From an uncultured Acetatifactor sp. (GTDB lineage: Bacteria > Bacillota > Clostridia > Lachnospirales > Lachnospiraceae), in assembly GCA_910577035.1 (NCBI GenBank), contig CAJTKW010000001.1, positions 1-12,631 of the forward strand: DNA of 12,631 nt, read 5' to 3'. The notes beneath the pieces were generated by a model. It worked only from the letters and a program-made list of their open reading frames with translations. It was not told the origin of the DNA and searched no databases. A program made the position numbers and the translations under genes. Shown here piece after piece: positions 7,259 through 12,631 of this stretch (position 1 is the stretch's first letter; each line of letters opens with the position of its first letter).

Positions 7259-7374
7259 TTTGTTTTCCTCCCCCTCTCCTTCTGCCGGCCGGAGTATTTG
7301 CTCTTTCCGATATGCCGGCTCAGCCGGCTCAGACAGCCTCTTTTGCAGCATGCAAAAAAGCAGGCAATAGCCAT
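7255..7374 (-). CDS. possible 39-aa Cys/Arg-rich peptide between padR and the DUF2812 gene
   Basis: The frame begins at an ATG three bases after the padR stop, with GGGGAG eight bases upstream, and ends in TGA that overlaps the DUF2812 start as ATGA. The predicted peptide has a hydrophobic, Cys-rich N-terminus (MAIACFFACCKRGC) and a strongly basic C-terminus. Start and stop placement is what a coupled operon gene would show and would fill the otherwise empty 118-nt gap. The composition is unusual and there is no recognised family, so a chance frame, or a leader whose translation only couples the two genes, is equally possible. Confidence 0.3.
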   Translation of the reverse strand: MAIACFFACCKRGCLSRLSRHIGKSKYSGRQKERGRKTK

Positions 7375-7376
7375 TG

Positions 7377-7709
7377 TCACGGCTCCCCGTCAAACAGTCC
7401 GGCATTTTCCACCAGCTCCTCCAGGCGCTTTCTTTCCGCCTGGAAAATCTCCTTCCCCAGATCGGTGACAATATACTGTTTCTTCTTCCGGGAATCCGTC
7501 TCCTCACTGTGGATGCGGATCCAGCCCTTCTCCGTCATGGTCTGGACAGCCCCGTACAGCGTTCCCGGTCCCAGTACCACCCTGCCCTTCGTCAGCTCCT
7601 CCACCTCACGGATAATGCCGTACCCGTGGTTTGGCTTTCGCAGAGAGAGCAGAATATAGAATAATGCCTCCGTCAACGGGATATTTTTGTTTGTACCTGC
7701 AGTTTCCAT
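7377..7709 (-). CDS. PadR-family transcriptional regulator
   Basis: A 110-residue winged-helix regulator, the usual length of short PadR proteins. Family landmarks are LTEALFYILLSLRKPNHGYGIIREVEELTKG (helix-turn-helix entry), LGPGTLYGAVQTMTEKGWI (recognition helix) and the wing SRKKKQYIVTDLGKEIF. A C-terminal dimerisation helix follows. PadR proteins usually repress their own operon and an adjacent membrane protein and are released by a ligand or stress. Here the gene is first in a minus-strand unit with the DUF2812 protein and ogt. The start at 7709 is supported by TCCTCC (AGGAGG on the coding strand) seven to eight bases upstream. Inverted repeats overlap both the promoter and the ribosome site. 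Confidence 0.93.
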   Translation of the reverse strand: METAGTNKNIPLTEALFYILLSLRKPNHGYGIIREVEELTKGRVVLGPGTLYGAVQTMTEKGWIRIHSEETDSRKKKQYIVTDLGKEIFQAERKRLEELVENAGLFDGEP

Positions 7710-7721
7710 TATGTCGTCCTC

Positions 7722-7731
7722 CGATATATCG
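7722..7731. promoter_or_regulatory. candidate PadR operator 2 (CGATATATCG)
   Basis: A perfect 10-bp palindrome immediately upstream of, and touching, the padR ribosome site. It repeats the GATATAT core of the larger inverted repeat over the promoter. I infer a second binding site for the PadR protein. Confidence 0.4.
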
Positions 7732-7738
7732 TGTTTAT

Positions 7739-7767
7739 AATATATCAGCCGGCGATATATTTGTCAA
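7739..7767 (-). promoter_or_regulatory. padR operon promoter overlapped by candidate PadR operator
   Basis: On the minus strand a perfect TTGACA (7762-7767) is followed after 17 bases by TATATT (7739-7744), a strong sigma-A promoter. The segment 7739-7761 is an interrupted palindrome, AATATATC-N7-GATATATT, that covers the -10 box and the whole spacer. A repressor bound there would block polymerase, so autorepression by the adjacent PadR protein is the natural reading. Confidence 0.6.
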
Positions 7768-7942
7768 GCACCATATATTACATCTTTATAAAACTACCGA
7801 TGAAAAGTAGCGGTTCCGTGCAATTTTACAAAACCCGGTCAAATACGATACAAGCCGGAAACAAATTTTCCCTAACGTTTTCTTAACAACTATTGATTGT
7901 CAGGTATGGCACAAAACACACAGAAGGATATGGGAATCAATT

Positions 7943-9292
7943 ATGAAATTACGAAGCAGACTGGCAGTTTTCTTTGCAAAGCTCGTTTATAAGGCATCCA
8001 CCAGGCTGAAAAGGGGCAGCGGTTCCTCTCTGCCCGGCCGTATTGCCGCATGTATTGAGCCGGAAATTCTTTCCGAACTGTCCTGCATGGTCCGGAGAAA
8101 AATAATTGTCGTAACCGGCACAAACGGAAAGACTACCACCAACGGCATTTTAACTCATGTACTGGAGGCTCACGGGTTAAAGGTCATCAGCAACCGCCTG
8201 GGTGCGAATCTGCCGGACGGTGTGGTATCTGCCTTTGTCCTGGCTGCAGACACCCGGGGAGGGATTGATGCGGATTATGCCTGCATCGAAGTGGATGAGC
8301 TGTCTACCGAGTCCGTCTTTTCCCGTCTGCGGCCGGACTGCGTGATTGTCACAAATATTTTCCGGGATCAAATGGACCGCATCGGCGAAGTCGATACGGT
8401 CAGCAAAAGGATTCAGGCGGCCCTGAAGCACGTGCCCGAAGCAGAACTTGTGATTAACGGAGATGACGTGTGCTCCAGGCTGCTGGCCGACTGCTGCGGA
8501 AATCCCGTAACCACATACGGACTCGATGAAAAGCTTGCGGAGAATCTTCCCACAGGGCCGCGGGAAATCGTCTTTTGCCCTGCCTGCGGCGCACGGCTGA
8601 AATACGACCTCGTCCAATATGCGCAGCTGGGTATCTGGCATTGTCCGGCCTGCGGTTTCCATCGTCTGCGCCCGGACATTTCCGCAGCGGATCTGCATTT
8701 TGACGGCTGTTATTCCTTTACGTTGGCCGGCACCCCCATGAGAACTCCTATCCGGGAGCCCTACAACGTGTATAACACCCTTGCCGCTTATGCGGCCCTG
8801 TGGATTCTGGGGGCTCCCAGATCGAATTTTCGCCCGGTCATTGAGCAGTTTGACTTCGGTAATGACCGGGAAAATACCTTTACCGTCAACGGAACTCATG
8901 TACAGCTCTTTCTGGCCAAAAATCCCGTGGGCTTCCAGCAGAAGCTCTTCCTGATCAGGCAGGATCCAAAGCCAAAGGATGTATTCATTCAAATCAATGA
9001 CACAAAACTGGATGGAGAGGATATATCCTGGCTTTGGGATGTGGATTATGATGCTCTTTCGGATGCCTCTGTGGAAACCGTCACCGTAGGAGGCATACGG
9101 GGCGGCGATATGGGGCTTTGCCTGAAATATGAGGGAATCCCCTGCCGCTATGCAACGGACATCCTCCATACCATCCGGGATCTTACCCTGCAGGGAAGCA
9201 GGAATTTATACATCGTAACCAATTACTCCGGGCTGTATCGAACCGGCCGGATGCTGCAGGGACTTCAGTCCGTGGGGAAAGGAGGCTGGTAA
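7943..9292 (+). CDS. murT: lipid II isoglutaminyl synthase, MurT subunit
   Basis: MurT is the Mur-ligase-like subunit of the MurT/GatD amidotransferase, which converts the second-position D-glutamate of lipid II stem peptides to D-isoglutamine at the inner membrane face, using ATP and glutamine-derived ammonia. The 449-residue product has the Mur-ligase P-loop GTNGKTT (59-65), then NRLGANLPDG (84-93) and a Mur central domain. A four-cysteine zinc ribbon (Cys212, 215, 234, 237) is inserted there, as known for MurT. The C-terminal DUF1727 domain contains INDTKLDGEDISWLWDVDY (351-369), with the conserved Asp in SWLWD. Length is normal. The start lies after AAGGATATGGGA. Its TAA overlaps the gatD ATG by one base. 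The gene is divergent from padR; no convincing promoter was found in the 175 bases after the padR promoter. Confidence 0.95.
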   Translation: MKLRSRLAVFFAKLVYKASTRLKRGSGSSLPGRIAACIEPEILSELSCMVRRKIIVVTGTNGKTTTNGILTHVLEAHGLKVISNRLGANLPDGVVSAFVLAADTRGGIDADYACIEVDELSTESVFSRLRPDCVIVTNIFRDQMDRIGEVDTVSKRIQAALKHVPEAELVINGDDVCSRLLADCCGNPVTTYGLDEKLAENLPTGPREIVFCPACGARLKYDLVQYAQLGIWHCPACGFHRLRPDISAADLHFDGCYSFTLAGTPMRTPIREPYNVYNTLAAYAALWILGAPRSNFRPVIEQFDFGNDRENTFTVNGTHVQLFLAKNPVGFQQKLFLIRQDPKPKDVFIQINDTKLDGEDISWLWDVDYDALSDASVETVTVGGIRGGDMGLCLKYEGIPCRYATDILHTIRDLTLQGSRNLYIVTNYSGLYRTGRMLQGLQSVGKGGW

Positions 9293-10011
9293 TGAAACTG
9301 ATAATAGGACATCTGTACCCGGAACTGTTTAATCTCTATGGGGATCGGGGGAATGTGCAGTGTCTGGAAAAGCGTCTGCGATGGCGGGGGATGGAAGCAG
9401 AAGTTATTTCCCTTCCGGTGGGGGAAAGAATCGATTTCTCCAATCTGGATATTGTCTGCTGGGGAGGAAGCTCCGACAGAGAATCCGAACTGGCGTCCAG
9501 GTATCTGACGGGAATCCGCCGGGACTTTAAGGCCTATGTAGAGGACGGCGGTTCCGTTCTGGCAGTCTGCGCCGCTTATCAGCTGCTGGGTGATTATTAT
9601 GAAACGCCCGGCGGAAAGACGATGGGGCTGGGTCTCCTTGAAATTTACACAAGGTGGGCGCCGGGACGGCTGGTGGGAAATATCGTTCTGAAGAGCAAAC
9701 TGGTGCCAATGCCTGTAGTAGGATTTGAAAATCACGGCGGACGTACCTATATCGGCAGCTATTCTCCTTTCGGCACCGTGAACAGCGGACACGGAAATAC
9801 GGAAAAAGGCGATTACGAGGGCCTGCTTTACAAAAACGTCATTGGCACTTATCTCCACGGCCCGCTGCTTCCCAAGAATCCTCAGATCTGTGATCTGATC
9901 TTAAAGCGGGCCCTGGAGCGAAGGTATGGCACAGACATTATCCTGCAGCCCCTTCCCGACGAGGCGGAACACAAGGCGAATCACCAGATTGTAGATCGTT
10001 TCCGTTGCTGA
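9292..10011 (+). CDS. gatD: lipid II isoglutaminyl synthase, GatD glutamine amidotransferase subunit
   Basis: GatD is the class I-type glutaminase that releases ammonia for MurT. The 239-residue product, normal in length, begins MKLIIGHLYPELFNLYGDRG as in the family. The nucleophile elbow is AVCAAYQLLG with Cys93, the conserved GFENHGG motif is at 144-150, and the catalytic His189 is in GTYLHGPLLPKNP. It starts at the TAATG junction with murT, so the subunits are translationally coupled and probably made in equal amounts. The segment VCWGGSSDRES (55-65) differs slightly from the GGGQD form common in other GatD proteins. The last codons, encoding ANHQIVDR, are repeated in the DNA just after the stop, so the C-terminus may have been altered by a short duplication. 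Confidence 0.94.
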   Translation: MKLIIGHLYPELFNLYGDRGNVQCLEKRLRWRGMEAEVISLPVGERIDFSNLDIVCWGGSSDRESELASRYLTGIRRDFKAYVEDGGSVLAVCAAYQLLGDYYETPGGKTMGLGLLEIYTRWAPGRLVGNIVLKSKLVPMPVVGFENHGGRTYIGSYSPFGTVNSGHGNTEKGDYEGLLYKNVIGTYLHGPLLPKNPQICDLILKRALERRYGTDIILQPLPDEAEHKANHQIVDRFRC

Positions 10012-10044
10012 ATTCGCCTCGCGAATCACCAAATTGTAGATCGT
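9976..10044. repeat. 24-bp direct repeat spanning the gatD stop codon
   Basis: GCGAATCACC-(A)-GATTGTAGATCGT-like units occur at 9976-9999 and 10021-10044, with 23 of 24 bases identical and a 45-base period. The single difference is CAG versus CAA, synonymous in the gatD frame. Between them ATTCGC-CTC-GCGAAT (10012-10026) forms a small hairpin. The second copy lies in the convergent intergenic gap before the amidase gene end. Confidence 0.8.
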
Positions 10045-10054
10045 CCCCCCCAAC

Positions 10055-11545
10055 TCAAAACTGAATGGGCTTTACGTCCTCTGTCAGGGGTTCAAACTGA
10101 TACTCCGGGAAACTCTCAATCAGCTCCTCCAGGCAAAGAACAGTATGATATACAATGTCATGGGCCAGCATTACCACTTTCCTGCGGCCCAGGGTACTTT
10201 TCTGTGCATTTTTTATCAACTGGTCCGGTGTAGCCTTCCCTCCGGTATCCTCCAGGCAGCCGTTCCAGTCGAAATAGATAAAGCCCCGGGCTTCCATCTC
10301 CCTTATAATCTCTTCATACACGTCCTCGTTATAAGCGTTGATACTGCCGCCGGGAAACCGAAACAGCTTCACCTCCACCCCGGTAACCTCATACACCGTG
10401 TCAAATGCCTCCTGAAAGTCCGCCAGATAGCTGTCCACACTCTCATAAATTACATCATATTCATGGCGGTTGCAGTGGATGCCGATAGTATGCCCCTCCT
10501 CTACGATTCTGCGGGCAACTTCCGGATGCCTGCGGACATTTTCCCCCACTACGAAAAAGGTGGCTTTTATATTGTGCTCCCGAAGTATATCCAGTACGGC
10601 TGTCGTGTTTTCTTCGGAAGGGCCGTCGTCAAAGGTAAGGTACATAGTCTTGGGATGAAAATAATAGTTGACGCCTTCCGCAATTCCTGAAGCAAGCCGA
10701 TCCAGATAAGCGGCATCCTGCAGCTGCTTTCTGTCCTCCCTGTTTGACAGGAAACCTGTTTCAATCAGACAGGCAGGCATGGATGTCTCCCGAATTACGT
10801 ACAGCTCCTCCGTCTCACACAGCCCCCGCTCTTTTGCATCGGTTTCCCTCAGGATTTCGCCATGGAGCAGCCTGGCAAGACGACTGCTGCCTTCCGTCCC
10901 GTCATAATACCAGGTTTCGATTCCTCTGGCTGAGCTTTCTTTCTCTTCCGTGGCATTCTGGTGAATACTGACATATATGTCGGCTTCTGCTTCCTCCGCT
11001 ATTGACACCCTTTCCTCCAGACTCAGCATGGTATCGTTATCTTCCCGTGTGAGCACCGTCTCAAAGCCCATCCCCCTAAGCTTCTCCCCCACACGTCTGC
11101 AAATCTCCAGATTGATCTCCTTTTCCAGCATGTCGCCCCGCATACAGCCCTCGTCCTCTCCGCCATGACCCGGATCCAGGACAATCAAAGGCGTTTTCAC
11201 TTCCGGCTCCAAAGCTTTTTCTACATGTGACGTCTGTGTCGTTTCCGGATTTGTATTCTCCGGTATCTCCAATTGATCGCTTCCCGGCATGATCTGCCAG
11301 ATATTATTTCCTTCCGGCAGGCTTCCGTTACCGGACGCAGGCATGATCTCCTCTTCTTCCGGAAGCAGACAGAAATAAAGCACGCTCAGGAAGACCGTCA
11401 GCACCAGCATCACGGTCATCATTCCTGCTGCTATCCTGCCGCTGCGCCTGCTGCTGCGTTTTACGCCCCGGCCCGTCCTGCTGTCCCAGGGACTTACCCT
11501 CACCAATCTTACTTCATAACCCTTTCCTCTCGCCTGCCCGTACAT
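10055..11545 (-). CDS. membrane-anchored N-acetylmuramoyl-L-alanine amidase / polysaccharide deacetylase fusion
   Basis: This 496-residue protein should act on peptidoglycan outside the membrane. After a basic cytoplasmic head, residues 38-61 form a membrane anchor and 62-115 a Pro/Glu/Thr-rich linker. An Amidase_3 domain (118-297) follows with all expected zinc and catalytic residues: His127 in DPGHGG, Glu141, His195 in SIHQNA and Glu262 in LIETGFLSN. A NodB-type deacetylase domain (299-487) has TFDDGP (Asp306/307), the His pair in HCNRH (357, 361), RFPGGS (396-401) and a late His462 in MLAHD. One enzyme thus could cut the stem peptide from muramic acid and remove N-acetyl groups. The ATG at 11545 is preferred for its AAGAGG site; ATG 11566 is possible. 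It is convergent with gatD. Its leader carries three spaced repeats. Confidence 0.92.
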   Translation of the reverse strand: MYGQARGKGYEVRLVRVSPWDSRTGRGVKRSSRRSGRIAAGMMTVMLVLTVFLSVLYFCLLPEEEEIMPASGNGSLPEGNNIWQIMPGSDQLEIPENTNPETTQTSHVEKALEPEVKTPLIVLDPGHGGEDEGCMRGDMLEKEINLEICRRVGEKLRGMGFETVLTREDNDTMLSLEERVSIAEEAEADIYVSIHQNATEEKESSARGIETWYYDGTEGSSRLARLLHGEILRETDAKERGLCETEELYVIRETSMPACLIETGFLSNREDRKQLQDAAYLDRLASGIAEGVNYYFHPKTMYLTFDDGPSEENTTAVLDILREHNIKATFFVVGENVRRHPEVARRIVEEGHTIGIHCNRHEYDVIYESVDSYLADFQEAFDTVYEVTGVEVKLFRFPGGSINAYNEDVYEEIIREMEARGFIYFDWNGCLEDTGGKATPDQLIKNAQKSTLGRRKVVMLAHDIVYHTVLCLEELIESFPEYQFEPLTEDVKPIQF

Positions 11546-11564
11546 GATGCCAACCTCTTTTCCC

Positions 11565-11638
11565 ATATATTTCCTGCCCCGGAAATATATTATATTCCCG
11601 CTCCCGGAAATATTTTCTATTTCCGCCTCCGGAAAAAT
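11565..11638. repeat. three TTTCC-N6-GGAAA inverted repeats at exact 25-bp spacing
   Basis: Centres lie at 11577.5, 11602.5 and 11627.5. Copy 1 has perfect 10-bp arms (11565-11574 and 11581-11590). Copy 2 (11592-11613) has 8-bp arms with one mismatch. Copy 3 (11620-11635) has 5-bp arms. The 6-base gaps are TGCCCC, GCTCCC and GCCTCC. In the minus-strand transcript each would be a hairpin with a G-rich loop (GGGGCA, GGGAGC, GGAGGC) just ahead of the amidase ribosome site. As DNA they are tandem operator-like sites. A 25-bp period does not keep the reading frame, which argues that the region is regulatory and not coding. Confidence 0.65.
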
Positions 11639-11675
11639 AAAACCCCCTGCAGCTACTATATAAAGCTTACAGGGG
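11631..11675 (-). terminator. intrinsic terminator after the 11751-12584 gene
   Basis: On the minus strand CCCCTG plus AGCT (11664-11675) pair with AGCT and CAGGGG (11644-11654), with a small bulge and a loop of about nine bases. GTTTTATTTTT follows. It lies about 75 bases after the upstream gene's stop and separates that gene from the amidase gene. Confidence 0.6.
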
Positions 11676-11686
11676 AACTCCGTCAA
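11658..11686 (-). promoter_or_regulatory. possible amidase-gene promoter nested in the terminator
   Basis: On the minus strand TTGACG (11681-11686) is followed after 17 bases by TTATAT (11658-11663), with TATATA one base further on. Transcription would begin near 11651, inside the terminator stem. The new transcript would therefore lack the complete terminator hairpin but include all three leader repeats. Confidence 0.4.
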
Positions 11687-11750
11687 ATATTCATATTTTT
11701 GGCATAAAATTTTCAAACTTTTTCCATCATAGTTGCATCGCCCGCTGCCT

Positions 11751-12584
11751 CTATTTGGAAATCTTCAGGAAAAGCTCGTTGATACCCTCATAAAAGCCCA
11801 CCGTCACAACAGTGTTTCCCTCCTCCATACCTGTAAAGGTATACTTTTTGAAATAAGGTGTAGTCTCCGACAGAGGATTTGTATTTTCATATTCCCGGGG
11901 CTCATCCAATCCCATATACTCCGCCCAGGCTGCAATTATTCCGTCCGAATCCACGTCAGCCCAGGAAGAGGCGTCAATCCGGACGTAGAATTCATAGATC
12001 TTTCCTGTGTCTGCATCAATATACGCATCCAGCAGCCGGTTCTGCCTGTCCGCCGTCTGCTTGCCCGTATCCAGGGAAATCTTCCACACCAATACATTAT
12101 TTCTGGGCTCAGGCACGTCAATGGCAGAGTACATCACTGCCGAATACATCCTTTCACTGACAGGCTTAATAGACTGGGGCAGGATTCCCAGCTCCTTCAG
12201 CTGTTTCACTGCCTGGTCACACAGCTCAATGCCCCGGGCGCTCTCGATCTCCCGCCCTGAGGAATCCTTCCGGTTTGCCACCATGGCATAGGTACCTGTC
12301 AGCTCCCGGTAATCCAGATTCAGATTATCCTGCTTCGTCAGAGCATTCTGCTCACTCTCGGGCAAAATCTGGTTGTTCAGGCACTTTGACAGGATGAACA
12401 GCTTCTCATTGCTGCTCAGGGCATATCGGTAGCCTTCGGTGCCTGTCTCTCCATCCTGGGTCATAATTTGATTTAAAATGTTATTGTCACGATACTCCGC
12501 CAGCACCTCCGGCCCCCAGACTGCCAGTCCGGCAATCAACGCTGCCAGAGGCAAAAGCAGCAGACTTAATCTCCTAAATTTCAT
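11751..12584 (-). CDS. membrane-anchored or secreted protein of unknown function
   Basis: The 277-residue product has a short basic start (MKFRR), a hydrophobic segment (about 6-30) that serves as a signal peptide or anchor, and a soluble extracytoplasmic part. Residues around 178-215 (NVLVWKISLDTGKQ and LLDAYIDADTGKIYEFYVR) resemble the strand-turn pattern of PepSY-like domains, though I cannot assign the family firmly. No catalytic motif is visible. Start 12584 is chosen for the GGAGG nine bases upstream; the longer frame to 12629 has no such site and would place charged residues before the signal. The start overlaps the end of an upstream frame by 11 nt, so it is probably the downstream partner in an operon that continues beyond the window. 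A terminator follows. Confidence 0.8.
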   Translation of the reverse strand: MKFRRLSLLLLPLAALIAGLAVWGPEVLAEYRDNNILNQIMTQDGETGTEGYRYALSSNEKLFILSKCLNNQILPESEQNALTKQDNLNLDYRELTGTYAMVANRKDSSGREIESARGIELCDQAVKQLKELGILPQSIKPVSERMYSAVMYSAIDVPEPRNNVLVWKISLDTGKQTADRQNRLLDAYIDADTGKIYEFYVRIDASSWADVDSDGIIAAWAEYMGLDEPREYENTNPLSETTPYFKKYTFTGMEEGNTVVTVGFYEGINELFLKISK

Positions 12585-12631
12585 CCGTGCCGTCCTCCGC
12601 CTGCTTTTCCCACACATCAGGCAGGACAAAG
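12574..12631 (-). CDS. 3' end of an upstream gene (partial)
   Basis: A minus-strand frame enters from the window edge and ends FVLPDVWEKQAEDGTDEI at a TAG (12574-12576), overlapping the next gene's ATG by 11 nt. The overlap and the ribosome site lying inside this frame fit a coupled operon. Only 18 codons are visible, so the product cannot be named, and it could be a chance open frame. Confidence 0.4.
   Translation of the reverse strand, partial: FVLPDVWEKQAEDGTDEI

Noticed and set aside
6776..7468. 230-codon plus-strand frame opposite the DUF2812 and padR genes
   Set aside because: No start signal and no motif; the opposite strand encodes a clear DUF2812/HELGH protein and PadR regulator.
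7768..7942. Riboswitch or T-box upstream of murT
   Set aside because: Only short, unconvincing hairpins (such as CTAC/GTAG near 7792-7815) are present; no specifier, antiterminator or conserved aptamer core was seen.
8177..9169. 330-codon minus-strand frame antisense to murT
   Set aside because: The plus strand has unmistakable MurT motifs; the antisense frame has no ribosome site and no recognisable domain, and reflects codon composition of murT.
10012..10026. Hairpin ATTCGC-CTC-GCGAAT as a gatD terminator
   Set aside because: Stem is only six base pairs and no T run follows on either strand.
11546..11716. 57-codon N-terminal extension of the amidase-deacetylase frame
   Set aside because: The region contains the terminator, a promoter and the 25-bp repeats, whose period does not keep frame; no ribosome site precedes its ATG, and the anchor is correctly placed with the later start.
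1..12631. CRISPR arrays or complete insertion sequences
   Set aside because: No regularly spaced identical repeats with unique spacers and no intact transposase were found; the 25-bp element at 11565-11638 has only three copies and no spacers.

Overview
The window looks like chromosomal DNA from an anaerobic Gram-positive clostridium, most likely a Lachnospiraceae member. Evidence for this is the adjacent murT-gatD pair, a PadR regulator controlling a DUF2812 membrane protein, an anchored Amidase_3 plus NodB-type deacetylase fusion, strong AGGAGG-type ribosome sites, and tRNA genes without an encoded CCA. No rRNA, CRISPR array, complete insertion sequence or replication origin was seen.

Bases 1-3690 look like accessory DNA and are visibly more AT-rich than the rest. 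They hold two tightly coupled minus-strand genes for unrecognised multi-spanning membrane proteins (52-3034), their probable promoter, a small minus-strand ORF, a perfect 20-bp palindrome, and the C-terminal fragment of a tyrosine recombinase. That fragment lies directly against the 3' end of a tRNA-Leu gene, the classic mark of an island integrated at a tRNA. A tRNA-Tyr/tRNA-Leu pair (3691-3897) follows, with its own promoter and terminator.

Bases 4033-7767 are minus-strand genes. The order of transcription is padR, a possible 39-codon ORF, a DUF2812 protein carrying an intramembrane HELGH metalloprotease-like motif, and ogt. A separately promoted gene with a GyrI-like effector-binding C-terminus comes after them. 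The padR promoter is covered by ATATATC/GATATAT inverted repeats that suggest autorepression.

Bases 7943-11750 concern the cell envelope. The plus-strand murT-gatD pair (1-nt overlap) amidates the D-glutamate of lipid II. Convergent to it is a membrane-anchored protein with an N-acetylmuramoyl-L-alanine amidase domain followed by a polysaccharide deacetylase domain. Its leader holds three TTTCC-N6-GGAAA elements spaced exactly 25 bp apart. The window ends with a minus-strand gene for an anchored or secreted protein of unknown function and the last codons of an overlapping upstream gene.

The items most worth following up are the DUF2812/metalloprotease fusion in a PadR operon, the three-copy 25-bp element, and the two-gene membrane module in the tRNA-Leu island.
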